Source of the DNA: Arthrobacter subterraneus
GTDB lineage: Bacteria; Actinomycetota; Actinomycetes; Actinomycetales; Micrococcaceae
Reading direction: 5' to 3'
Length of the DNA: 64,000 nt
Assembly: GCF_900099735.1 (NCBI RefSeq)
Contig: NZ_FNDT01000001.1
Location: 613,722 to 677,721 of the forward strand
Shown one piece after another: positions 36,879-44,989 of the stretch; position 1 is the first letter of the stretch, and every line of letters begins with the position of its first letter. The notes under the pieces are model-generated. The model searched no databases, was not told where the DNA came from, and worked only from the letters and a program-made list of their open reading frames with translations. The translations under genes and the position numbers were made by a program.

Positions 36879-38012
36879 GCATGCCTGCATTAGGAAACGG
36901 TTATGTATCCTATTCCCGAACGCGCCCGACACTCCTACTCCCCTTTCCCCGGGAACTTTTGTGCAGCTCTGGCGGGTTCCGGGCCGGAGAAGCCGCCATA
37001 GCTGCACGAAAGTTCCATCAGGGGCCGCAGCCGGCGGGGTGCCCCGCCCAAACGGGCTGCCGCCCAGGCGCTCGCGCTGGTGGTCGGTGTGCCAGTTCTC
37101 CAGCGCGGGCCCCTTCGGAACAATCTGCGTCGGGTTGATGTCCTCGTGGACGATGTAGTAGTGCTTCTTGATCTGGTCGAAGTCGATGGTGTCACCGAAA
37201 CCCGGGGTCTGGAACAGGTCCCGGGCGTACCCCCACAGGGCCGGCATCTCGGTGAGCTTGTTCCGGTTGCACTTGAAGTGCCCGTGGTAGACCGGATCGA
37301 ACCGCACCAGCGTGGTGAAAAGCCGGACGTCCGCCTCGGTGATCGAATCCCCCACGAGGTACCGCTGGTTTGTCAGCCGCTCCTCGAGCCAGTCCAGGGC
37401 GGTGAAGAGCCGGTCATAGGCGGCATTGTAGGCATCCTGTGACCCGGCGAACCCGCACCGGTAGACCCCGTTGTTGACCTCGGTGAAGACCCGCTTGTTG
37501 ACGCCGTCGATTTCCTCCCGAAGGTCTTCCGGGTAGAGGTCCGGAGCGCCCTGGCGGTGGTATTCCTTCCATTCCGTGGAGAGGTCCAGGGTGATCTGGG
37601 GGAAGTTGTTGGTCACCACCGCACCGGTCGGAATGTCCACGATCGCCGGCACCGTGATGCCGCGGGGGTACTCGGGGTCCCGCTTGAAGTACGCCTCCTG
37701 CAGCCGCTCGATTCCCAGCACCGGGTCCTTGCCGCCCGGGTCGAGGTCAAACGTCCAGGACCGTTTGTCATGAGTGGGACCCGGCGTGCCGAGCGAAATG
37801 GCATCCTCCAGCCCCAGGAGCCGGCGGACGATGATTGCCCGGTTGGCCCAGGGGCAGGCGCGGGCCGCGATCAGCCGGTAGCGGCCCGGTTCCACCGGGA
37901 ACCCGTCCGCGCCGTCACGCGTAATCCGCGTCTCGATGTAGTTGGTGTCGCGGGTGAACTCCTTGCCGGAGTCCACATAGGCGCCCTTGGTGCTGTGTTC
38001 GGTTTGGCTCAT
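36870..38012 (-). CDS. Glutathione S-transferase family protein (xi-class, YqjG-like)
   Basis: Resembles glutathionyl-/mycothiol-hydroquinone reductases. The catalytic cysteine is Cys53 in ARACPWANRA. PRGITVPAIVDIPTGAVVTNNFPQI and the helical domain with SITEADVRLFTTLVRFDPVYHGHFKCN are typical of the YqjG group. I start at the ATG 38012; upstream sequence belongs to other genes. The usual protein ends soon after INPTQIVPKGP, but here the frame continues about 45 residues through a palindromic repeat (36952-37016) to a stop inside the iron box. That tail is probably foreign to the fold. Confidence 0.87.
   Translation of the reverse strand: MSQTEHSTKGAYVDSGKEFTRDTNYIETRITRDGADGFPVEPGRYRLIAARACPWANRAIIVRRLLGLEDAISLGTPGPTHDKRSWTFDLDPGGKDPVLGIERLQEAYFKRDPEYPRGITVPAIVDIPTGAVVTNNFPQITLDLSTEWKEYHRQGAPDLYPEDLREEIDGVNKRVFTEVNNGVYRCGFAGSQDAYNAAYDRLFTALDWLEERLTNQRYLVGDSITEADVRLFTTLVRFDPVYHGHFKCNRNKLTEMPALWGYARDLFQTPGFGDTIDFDQIKKHYYIVHEDINPTQIVPKGPALENWHTDHQRERLGGSPFGRGTPPAAAPDGTFVQLWRLLRPGTRQSCTKVPGERGVGVSGAFGNRIHNRFLMQACIG
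36952..37016. repeat. Palindromic REP-like element, copy A
   Basis: Arms of 24 bp (GGAACTTTTGTGCAGCTCTG... at 36952-36975 and its near-complement at 36993-37016) match at 22 of 24 positions around a 17-base centre. The element sits inside the last codons of the GST gene. A diverged copy lies at 61891-61958, so this is a dispersed element rather than a simple terminator. Confidence 0.82.
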
Positions 38013-38022
38013 GGGTGTCACC

Positions 38023-39135
38023 CTAGTTCTTCGACCTGGAGGAACGCCGGTCGTCGCGGTCACGGCCGTATTTCTGCCGCAATTCACGGCCCCGATCCAC
38101 CAGTTCGAGCTGCTTGTCGCGCTTCTTCTGTGCAGCCTTGGTGTCCCGCGGGGGAAGCTGTACGGTCTCCTCTGCCTCGATGCCGGCCTGCAGCTCGCGG
38201 CCGCGCTCGAGTTCGGCATCGAACTCTGCCCCGAAGAGCAGGGAGAGGTTGGCCAGCCAGAGCCACAGCAGGAAGATGATGACGCCTGCAATGGCACCGT
38301 AGGTCTGCTGATAGCTGCCGAAATTGGCCACATAGAAGGAGAACGCAACGGTGGTCAGGGCGAGGACGATCAGCGCGATGAGCGAGCCGATGCTCACCCA
38401 CTTGAACTTGGGCTGCTGCAGGTTGGGTGTTGCGTAATACAGCACAGCAACCATGAGGACGGCGAAGAACACCATCACAGGCCACTTCGCGATGTTCCAG
38501 ACGGTGAGTGCCGTGGAACCCAGGCCAATCACCCCGCCGATTGCCTCGGCAACCGGCCCGGAGAGGACCAGCAGGAGCGCCATGAGGACAACCAGGAGAA
38601 GCACGACGACGGTGATCGCCAGCATTACCGGGCGGAGCTTCCAGAATGGGCGCCCCTCCTCCACCTCGTAGATTCGGTTCATCGCCCGGGAGAAGGCGTT
38701 GACAAAGCCGGAGGCGGACCAGAGCGCACCGAGCAGGCCGACCACGAACGTCAGGCCGGCCGTCTCGGAGGAGGCCAGCTGCTCGATCGCCGGCCCCACG
38801 GTTTCACTGGCCTGGGATGAAACGTTGGACAGGATATTCAGGACTGTCTCGGTGGTCGCTTCGGCCTGCCCGAAGAATCCAAGGATGGACACCAGCGCCA
38901 ACAGCGCCGGGAAGATGGCCAGCACTGCGTAGTAGGTCAGCGCCGCAGCCAAATCGGTGCACTGATCCTTGCCGAACTCGCTGACGGTCCGCTTGAAAAC
39001 GTATCCCCAGGCCGGTTTTGCAAGGTCGGTCGGATCATCCGGCTTCCGCGAATCGTCCGGGTGCGGACTTGAGGCCGCCTTCGCCTGCGTAGCTTCCTCC
39101 GCCGAGTCCGCCTTCGCGGGGTCTTTAGTGGTCAC
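38023..39135 (-). CDS. YihY/BrkB family membrane protein
   Basis: 370 residues with six membrane helices in the middle and charged ends. The first block (WGYVFKRTVSEFGKDQCTDLAAALTYYAVLAIFPALLALVSILG) and the later GFVNAFSRAMNRIYEVEEGRPFWKLRPVML are the YihY signature. The old annotation as ribonuclease BN is wrong, and the function is unknown. The Lys/Arg-rich tail is cytoplasmic. It lies ten bases before the GST start on the same strand. Confidence 0.92.
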   Translation of the reverse strand: MTTKDPAKADSAEEATQAKAASSPHPDDSRKPDDPTDLAKPAWGYVFKRTVSEFGKDQCTDLAAALTYYAVLAIFPALLALVSILGFFGQAEATTETVLNILSNVSSQASETVGPAIEQLASSETAGLTFVVGLLGALWSASGFVNAFSRAMNRIYEVEEGRPFWKLRPVMLAITVVVLLLVVLMALLLVLSGPVAEAIGGVIGLGSTALTVWNIAKWPVMVFFAVLMVAVLYYATPNLQQPKFKWVSIGSLIALIVLALTTVAFSFYVANFGSYQQTYGAIAGVIIFLLWLWLANLSLLFGAEFDAELERGRELQAGIEAEETVQLPPRDTKAAQKKRDKQLELVDRGRELRQKYGRDRDDRRSSRSKN

Positions 39136-39256
39136 GTTTCTACCTCCGGTTCAGAATTACCTCCCCCAACCGAACCATAAGGATACTTAGTATTGCAATA
39201 AGTGGTCGACCCCTTAGTGTGGATTTCAGGCCGCCACATCGATTGAAGGGTTCCAC

Positions 39257-40291
39257 ATGCGCATTGCAGTTATCGGGGCAACCGGCAATGTGGGGACGGC
39301 GCTTCTCCGCCGGCTCCAGCAGGCCCGCGCGGAGAACCCGGCCCTCGAACTCGTCGGTATTTCCCGTCGCAAGCCCTCCCAGGACCACGCTCCGTACAGC
39401 GGCGTCGAGTGGCACACGGCCGACGTCGGCACTGACACCGGCAGGGAAAGCCTCACCGCCACGCTGAAGGGGACTGACGCCGTCGTCCATCTTGCCTGGG
39501 CCATCCAGCCCAACCGGGATGAGGATGCGATGCACCGCACCAACGTCATCGGGACGCAGAACGCCCTCCAGGCCGCTGCCGACGCCGGAGTCCGCCACTT
39601 TGTCTGCGCCTCCTCCGTCGGCGCGTACAGTCCCGCACCCAAGGACCGGCAGGTCACCGAGGGCTGGCCTACCGGCGGCATCGCGTCATCCCACTACAGC
39701 CGGCACAAGGCCGCGCAGGAGGATCTGCTCGACGCCTTCGAACGGGATTTCCCCGAGATCCCCGTTGCGAGGGTGCGCCCCGGGCTCATCTTCCAGGCCG
39801 ACGCCGGCGAGGAGATCGGTCGCTACTTCCTCGGCCCGCTCATCCCCAAGTCCATCCTCAACAAGTTGAGCCTGCCGATTCTGCCCATCCCGTCACAGCT
39901 GGTGTTCCAGGCGGTGCATGCTGCGGACATGGCGGACGCGTACTGGCGCATCGTTGACCAGCGCGCCTCCGGGGCGTTCAACATTGCCGCTGATCCCATT
40001 CTGACGCCGCCCCTGGTGGGCGGACTGCTCGGCGCAAAGCGTGTGTTCAACCTGCCGGTGTCGGTCCTGCGGGCGGCCGTCGCGGCGTCGTGGGCACTGC
40101 ACCTCCAGGCCACCGATCCGGGCTGGATCGACATGGCCTCGCAGGCCCCCGTGATGAACACGGACCGGGCGCGGACGCTGCTCGGCTGGGAACCGACCCG
40201 CTCCTCGGTCGCGGCGATGCGAGAGGTGATCGACGGCATGGCGGGCGGCTCCGGCGTACACGGCTCCCCCAGCCTGCGACCGGGCGGCTGA
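39257..40291 (+). CDS. NAD-dependent epimerase/dehydratase family protein
   Basis: Extended short-chain dehydrogenase of 344 residues. The Rossmann nucleotide motif is GATGNVGT (7-14). The active-site serine is in VCASSVGAYSP and the Tyr-Lys pair in SSHYSRHKAAQE (YxxxK). No sugar-specific features are seen, so the substrate is open; such proteins act on nucleotide sugars or small carbonyl compounds. GAAGGG precedes the ATG. It is divergent from yihY and is followed by a large palindrome. Confidence 0.87.
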   Translation: MRIAVIGATGNVGTALLRRLQQARAENPALELVGISRRKPSQDHAPYSGVEWHTADVGTDTGRESLTATLKGTDAVVHLAWAIQPNRDEDAMHRTNVIGTQNALQAAADAGVRHFVCASSVGAYSPAPKDRQVTEGWPTGGIASSHYSRHKAAQEDLLDAFERDFPEIPVARVRPGLIFQADAGEEIGRYFLGPLIPKSILNKLSLPILPIPSQLVFQAVHAADMADAYWRIVDQRASGAFNIAADPILTPPLVGGLLGAKRVFNLPVSVLRAAVAASWALHLQATDPGWIDMASQAPVMNTDRARTLLGWEPTRSSVAAMREVIDGMAGGSGVHGSPSLRPGG

Positions 40292-40306
40292 GCGCTCCAT
40301 CACTGG

Positions 40307-40369
40307 CATCGAGCGGGCGGAAATCACCCAGATTTCCTCCACGAGGACGTCATTTCCGCCCACTCGATG
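40307..40369. repeat. Large palindrome between convergent genes
   Basis: CATCGAGCGGGCGGAAAT (40307-40324) and its complement (40352-40369) match at 17 of 18 positions around a 27-base centre. It lies between the epimerase stop and the permease stop. There is no T run, so it may be a two-way terminator or a mobile palindrome. Its sequence is unrelated to element A. Confidence 0.78.
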
Positions 40370-40379
40370 TGTGTGCCTG

Positions 40380-41273
40380 CTACTCCTTCACGGCGCCGGC
40401 CGAGGCGTTCATGATGCGCTTCTGGAAGATGAAGAACACAATGGCAACCGGCACGGTCATGAGCGCGGCCGCGGCGAGCTTGAGCGGGTACTGCGTTCCC
40501 TGACTGAGGGCACCGGAGGCAAGCTGCGCAACGCCCTTGGTCAGCGTGGTCAGATCAGGGCTCTGGGTCGAGATGATGAAGTGGTTCAGCTCGTTCCAGG
40601 ACCCCTGGAAGGACAGAATCACGATCGTCATCACGGCCGGCCGGGCCATCGGCAGCACCACCGACCAGAACGTGCGGAACGTACCGGCGCCGTCGATCCG
40701 CGCCTGTTCCTCCACGCTGGCAGGGATGGATTCGAAGAAGTTCTTCATGATGAACACCCCCGCGGCGTCCGCCAGCAGCGGCAGGATCATGCCCGCATAG
40801 GAGTCGTAGATTCCGAGCTGGTTGATCACCAGGAATTTCGGGATCAGCAGCACGACGCCGGGCACCGCCATCACTGCCACCAGCAGTGCGAACACCAGGC
40901 CTCGGCCCCGGAAGGGGATGCGGGCCAGCGCATACCCTGCGAGTGAGTTGAAAAACACCCTGCCGAGCGTCACGAACAGCGTGACAATAAAGGAGTTCAT
41001 CCCCCACTGCGGGAAGTCGGAGTTGGCGAAGAGGCCAATGTAGGCGGCAACGGTCCAGTTCTGCGGAATGATGCCGAGCGGGTTCTGCGCCGCTTCGGGT
41101 TCGGTCTTGAAGGACGTGGCCACCTGCACCAGGAACGGGAAAATGTAGATGATCGCGAGCGCGATCAGCAGCAGGTAGGTGAGCCAGGCCCGGCGGACTG
41201 CCCGTCGCCGCCCCTCGGACTGCGGACGACGGCGGCGCGTCTGTTCCGGGGCCGGTGCTGTTGAGGTACTCAT
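40380..41273 (-). CDS. Carbohydrate ABC permease (MalG type)
   Basis: 297-residue permease with six helices. The coupling loop is ASVEEQARIDGAGTFRTFWSVVLPMARPA and the C-terminus NASAGAVKE is typical. The true start is the ATG at 41273, which overlaps the stop of the next permease gene by four bases; a longer frame starting at 41990 is out of register with that gene. It is the last gene of the LacI-linked sugar operon. Confidence 0.9.
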   Translation of the reverse strand: MSTSTAPAPEQTRRRRPQSEGRRRAVRRAWLTYLLLIALAIIYIFPFLVQVATSFKTEPEAAQNPLGIIPQNWTVAAYIGLFANSDFPQWGMNSFIVTLFVTLGRVFFNSLAGYALARIPFRGRGLVFALLVAVMAVPGVVLLIPKFLVINQLGIYDSYAGMILPLLADAAGVFIMKNFFESIPASVEEQARIDGAGTFRTFWSVVLPMARPAVMTIVILSFQGSWNELNHFIISTQSPDLTTLTKGVAQLASGALSQGTQYPLKLAAAALMTVPVAIVFFIFQKRIMNASAGAVKE

Positions 41274-42442
41274 CGGCTGGATCCTCGCTCTTCGTTTTTG
41301 CGTGCGGCAGTGCCGGTGGCTCCTGCCGCGCTGGAACCAGCGCTGACGCCGGCCGGAACCATGCGCCGTCGTCGTGGTACATCCCGTTCCTGCAGCGCCC
41401 AGCGCTGGAGGAGGGTGAGGACAACGATGATTGCGAACAGGACAAAGGCGATGGCGGCGCCGACTCCCCACTGCTGGTCCACGAAGGCGGCGTTGAAGGA
41501 GAGGTAGGCGGGTGTCAGGGTTGTCTTCGCGGGGCCGCCCTGGGTGCCGGTATAGATCTGGTCGAACACCTGCCAGGTGCCGATCAGCCCCAGGGTCAGG
41601 ACGGTGAAGAGAGTGGGCCGCAGCATCGGCAGGGTGACGTTCCAGAACCGCTGCCAGCCGGTGGTTCCATCCATCATGGCGGCTTCCTGCACTTCGCCGC
41701 TGATGTTCTGCAGCGCGGCGATGAAGAGCAGCATGAAGGTTCCGGAGGTGGTGAAGACGGCCATGAGGATGAAGGCGCTCATGGCCACGGAGGGCCCGGC
41801 GAGCCAGTCCCACCCGGTGATGCCGAGGAATCCAGGGGTCTGGAGTGCATCCGGCGCCTGGTCCAGGCCAACAAGGCCGAGCAGGATGTACAGCACTCCG
41901 CGGGGGTCCTGGAACCAGTTGGGCCCTTCGATGGCGAAGAAGGAAAGGACCTTGTTCACTACGCCGGTCGCGCTGAAGAGGAAGAGCCACAGCACCGTGA
42001 TGGCCACGGAGCTGGTGACGGAGGGGAAGTAGAACGCTGTCCGGAAGACGCCTCTGCCGCGCAGGATCTGGCGGTTCACCATGACCGCCAAAAAGAGGGA
42101 TAATGCCGTCTGCAGCGGGACAACCAGCAGCACGTAGTAGAGGTTGTTCCGGATCGCGGTTCCGAAGTCGCGCCCGATCAGCCCCTCGCCCCCGAGGATC
42201 CCCGCATAGTTCTCAGCGCCGACGAAGCTGACGTTGCCGGAGAAGGGGCTTCCCCTGCCTGTCCAGTCGGACATGCTCACCCAGGCGGCCATGAGCACCG
42301 GGACCACGAGGAAGAGTCCCAGGATCACAACGACGGGGGCGATGAAGAGCCAGCCGGCGAGCCCCTGCCTGCCGCGGATGTTGCCGCGCCGTGGGCTGGT
42401 TGTTCCGGTCGCCTTCGGAGCGGCTGCTGGTGTGGATGGCAT
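41270..42442 (-). CDS. Carbohydrate ABC permease (MalF type)
   Basis: 390-residue permease with six main helices. The N-terminal 25 residues are polar; WLFIAPVVVILGLFLVVPVLMAAW is the first helix. The coupling loop is GEVQEAAMMDGTTGWQRFWNVTLPMLRPT. A variable insertion of about 60 residues follows helix 4. It is separated from the binding-protein gene by 81 bases holding a strong hairpin, and overlaps the MalG-type gene. The operon has no ATPase. Confidence 0.9.
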   Translation of the reverse strand: MPSTPAAAPKATGTTSPRRGNIRGRQGLAGWLFIAPVVVILGLFLVVPVLMAAWVSMSDWTGRGSPFSGNVSFVGAENYAGILGGEGLIGRDFGTAIRNNLYYVLLVVPLQTALSLFLAVMVNRQILRGRGVFRTAFYFPSVTSSVAITVLWLFLFSATGVVNKVLSFFAIEGPNWFQDPRGVLYILLGLVGLDQAPDALQTPGFLGITGWDWLAGPSVAMSAFILMAVFTTSGTFMLLFIAALQNISGEVQEAAMMDGTTGWQRFWNVTLPMLRPTLFTVLTLGLIGTWQVFDQIYTGTQGGPAKTTLTPAYLSFNAAFVDQQWGVGAAIAFVLFAIIVVLTLLQRWALQERDVPRRRRMVPAGVSAGSSAAGATGTAARKNEERGSSR

Positions 42443-42476
42443 GGGATTCCTCGGTTTGGAACGCTTTTTGGGGCCT

Positions 42477-42508
42477 GGACCGGCGCGCCTGCAGTGGCGC
42501 GCCGGTCC
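42477..42508 (-). terminator. Intercistronic hairpin between binding protein and permeases
   Basis: GGACCGGCGCGCC-TGCAGT-GGCGCGCCGGTCC is a perfect 13-bp stem, extendable by three more pairs. It lies between the binding-protein stop and the first permease start on the same strand. Such hairpins reduce read-through or protect the upstream mRNA, giving more binding protein than permease. Confidence 0.8.
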
Positions 42509-42523
42509 GGGGTCGGTGGGGCG

Positions 42524-43771
42524 TTACTGGGTGACTACGGATTCCAGGAGCGGCTGAACCGACTCGAGGATCTGCTGCGGGTCCGAGGACTCGAGGGACT
42601 CCAACTGCGAGTTCAGTTCGCCGAGTACGTCCGCTGCGCCCTGCTGTGCGGGCAGGTTCTGCGCGTACTCACCGCCGGCGATGAAGGCTTCCAGCTCGGG
42701 GTACTGGGCGGCCCAGTCGCCGGCCGCTGACTGCAGCGACGGCATGGGACCGAACGCTTCGGCGAAGGCCAGCTGGCTCTCGGCAGAGGTCAGGTACTCC
42801 ACGAGCGCCTTGGCGCCCTCGATGTTGTCACTGTCTGCAGCGATACCCCAGCAGTTGGTGAACTGCAGCGTGCCCTTGCCGCCCGGACCTTCAGGAAGTT
42901 CGGCAACCTGGTACTCGACGTCCGGGAAGTCGGCCGTCATGGCTCCGGCAATCCAGTTGCCCTCGATGACCATCGCCGCCAGACCCTTGCCGAAGGCCTC
43001 GCCGCCCCAGCCTGCGCCGAGGTTGGAGGAGTAGTCCGCCACGCCGTCGGTCATCATCTGCTTGACGAAGTTCAGGCCCTCGACGTTCTCTGGGCTGGCT
43101 GCCGTTGCCTCGCCGTCGGTGACGAGTCCGCCGCCGGCCTGTGCGGTGAAGACGCCGAGGCGCTGGAATTCTGGGCTGAAGCCGAGTCCGACGGTGTCCT
43201 CGGTGGTCAGCTGCTCAGCCACAGCGGCCAGTTCTTCCCAGGTGGTGGGGATGTCGTCCTCCGTGAGGCCCGCTTCCTCCCACTTGGCCGTGTTGATGAT
43301 CAGGCCGAGGGTGGAGAAATCCTTGGGCGCGCAGTAGAGCTGGTCCTCGTAGGTGAAGGCCTCGCGGAGCGCCGGGTAGTAGTCGTCCTTGTTCTCGAGG
43401 TCCTCGCCGTACGGCTCGAGGGAGCCGTTGGCGGCGTAACCGGCAAAAGCGTCGGTGGACAGGTAAAACACGTCGGCCGGCTCACCCGAGGCGAAGCCCT
43501 GGCTCAACTGCTGGGTGAGGTCCGAGGCGGCGATCACGGAGGCATCGATGCCGGACTCGCTGGCCCAGGCATCGACGGTGCTGGTGACGGCCTGGGTTTC
43601 GGCGTCGCCGGATGATCCGATGAGCACGCTGATGGGAGCGTCCGTTGCCTCGGCCTGCCCGCCGCCTTCCTCAGCGGATTCCGAGAAGCCGGAGCCTCCA
43701 CAGGCGGTGAGGGCAAGCATTGATGCCGCGGTGATGGCGACGGCGAGCCGCCGGGGATGTGCAGTCTTCAT
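42524..43771 (-). CDS. Sugar ABC substrate-binding lipoprotein
   Basis: Family-1 (MalE-like) extracellular binding protein of 415 residues. The signal peptide ends in the lipobox ALTAC with Cys24 as anchor. Domain blocks include GEPADVFYLSTDAFAGYAANGSLEPY, LIINTAKWEEAGL..IPTTWEELAAVAEQL and NCWGIAADSDN. I start at the ATG 43771, which follows AGGAAACAG; the upstream ATG at 43786 lacks a ribosome site. It is 40 bases downstream of the LacI gene. The sugar is unknown; the neighbouring glycoside hydrolase suggests an alpha-glucan or disaccharide. Confidence 0.9.
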   Translation of the reverse strand: MKTAHPRRLAVAITAASMLALTACGGSGFSESAEEGGGQAEATDAPISVLIGSSGDAETQAVTSTVDAWASESGIDASVIAASDLTQQLSQGFASGEPADVFYLSTDAFAGYAANGSLEPYGEDLENKDDYYPALREAFTYEDQLYCAPKDFSTLGLIINTAKWEEAGLTEDDIPTTWEELAAVAEQLTTEDTVGLGFSPEFQRLGVFTAQAGGGLVTDGEATAASPENVEGLNFVKQMMTDGVADYSSNLGAGWGGEAFGKGLAAMVIEGNWIAGAMTADFPDVEYQVAELPEGPGGKGTLQFTNCWGIAADSDNIEGAKALVEYLTSAESQLAFAEAFGPMPSLQSAAGDWAAQYPELEAFIAGGEYAQNLPAQQGAADVLGELNSQLESLESSDPQQILESVQPLLESVVTQ

Positions 43772-43811
43772 TGTCTGTTTCCTCATGTTGTTGCTTTTCT
43801 TGCGGATGTGG

Positions 43812-44861
43812 TCAGGTACTGCTGCTGAAGGAGTACGGCGTGCGCTGGATGAGCGTCGGCGGCAGCAGCAGATGCCGCTCCGGTGCCGGCTCCTCGTCCC
43901 CGTGCGGGGAACTGCTCCCGGCCAACTGGTGGGCGAGGACGGCAACAATGTGCCGTGCCGCGTCTTCCGTTGGCTGGGAAACACTTGAAAGACCGACTGC
44001 GGCAGCCACCGGTGTGTCGTCGAACCCGATCAGAGCGGGCGAGGCCTGCTCCGGGTGCAGCTGGCGCAGTTTGGCCAGGGCACCAAGGGCGAGGGAATCA
44101 CTGGCACAGACCACCGCCGTCGCTCCCTTGGAAGCGAGCTGTTCTGCACCCTGCGCACCGGCGGGGACGCCGTCGTCGGCCTGGATGTCAAGGCTGTCGG
44201 TGGGAAGCTTCGCCGCGCGCATGGCGCGCGCCCAGCCTGCCCGGCGGTCATCGCCGGCGCCGGAGCCTCCCGGCCAGCCGAGGAAGCCGACGGCAGTGTG
44301 TCCCTGTTCGATCAGCGTGCGGGTGGCCTGCTCGGTGCCCGCGCCGCCATCGACATCCACCCAGGGGTGCAGGGAGCCGAACGGGTCCTCGATGCTGCTC
44401 CACGGACGGCCGAACGCGGCGAAGGGGATCCCGTGCTCCAGCAACCATGCGGTGCGGTGGTCGCCATGGTGGGTGCCGGTGAGGACAAACCCGTCCAGGT
44501 CCGCCACCTTGAGGAGTTCCTCATACTGGCGGATCTCCCCGGCATCCGTATCGGCGCAGAACAGCGTGACCCGGTAACCCTCCTCCTGCGCCGCCTCGGT
44601 CAGCGCATGCAGGAAGCGGTCCAGGATGGAGCCGTTGATTCCGTCGACCACGGGCATCATGCGGATGCCGAAGTTCATGGAGCGGCGCGTACGCAGCTGA
44701 CGGGCGGCTGCGCTGGGCCGGTAGCCGCTCTCGACGATTGCGTGCTGCACCCGCATCCGGGTCTCGGGCTTCACACGGTGCGGAGCGTTGATCACGTTGG
44801 AGACGGTCTGCCGGGACACGCCGAGGGACTCGGCAAGGCTGACCAGGGTGGTCTTCGACAT
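43812..44861 (-). CDS. LacI family transcriptional regulator
   Basis: 349-residue repressor with the N-terminal helix-turn-helix and hinge (LVSLAESLGVSRQTVSNVINAPHRVKPETRMRVQHAIVESGYRPSAAARQL) and a periplasmic-binding-protein-like sugar domain. GAGAGGAAG precedes the start. Its promoter overlaps that of the divergent hydrolase and contains TGAACGTTCA, the likely operator, so it should control itself, the transporter genes downstream and the hydrolase. Confidence 0.92.
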   Translation of the reverse strand: MSKTTLVSLAESLGVSRQTVSNVINAPHRVKPETRMRVQHAIVESGYRPSAAARQLRTRRSMNFGIRMMPVVDGINGSILDRFLHALTEAAQEEGYRVTLFCADTDAGEIRQYEELLKVADLDGFVLTGTHHGDHRTAWLLEHGIPFAAFGRPWSSIEDPFGSLHPWVDVDGGAGTEQATRTLIEQGHTAVGFLGWPGGSGAGDDRRAGWARAMRAAKLPTDSLDIQADDGVPAGAQGAEQLASKGATAVVCASDSLALGALAKLRQLHPEQASPALIGFDDTPVAAAVGLSSVSQPTEDAARHIVAVLAHQLAGSSSPHGDEEPAPERHLLLPPTLIQRTPYSFSSST

Positions 44862-44911
44862 GCTCTTCCTCTCGGGCCTCGTGGTGCCCCGAACCGTTAC
44901 GGGGTGTTTAC

Positions 44912-44941
44912 AGAATATGAACGTTCAAATAGTGTTGTCAA
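44912..44941 (-). promoter_or_regulatory. Promoter and operator of the lacI-transporter operon
   Basis: On the minus strand TTGACA (44936-44941) and TATTCT (44912-44917) are separated by 18 bases, a near-consensus promoter. The spacer contains the perfect palindrome TGAACGTTCA (44918-44927), typical of a LacI operator. The -35 box overlaps that of the opposite promoter. Confidence 0.75.
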
Positions 44942-44963
44942 CGAAAAGTTTGAACGATCTAAA
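44935..44963 (+). promoter_or_regulatory. Promoter and half-operator of the glycoside hydrolase gene
   Basis: TTGTCA (44935-44940) and TCTAAA (44958-44963) with a 17-base spacer. The spacer carries TTTGAACG, the same half-site as in the opposite operator. The two sites are centred 33 bp apart, about three helical turns. Confidence 0.7.
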
Positions 44964-44989
44964 AATCCGAACCTCCCTAGGAGAAACCA

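Noticed and set aside
40380-41990. 536-residue permease with long N-terminus
   Set aside because: The N-terminal 239 residues read the upstream permease gene in the wrong frame; the real start is the ATG at 41273.
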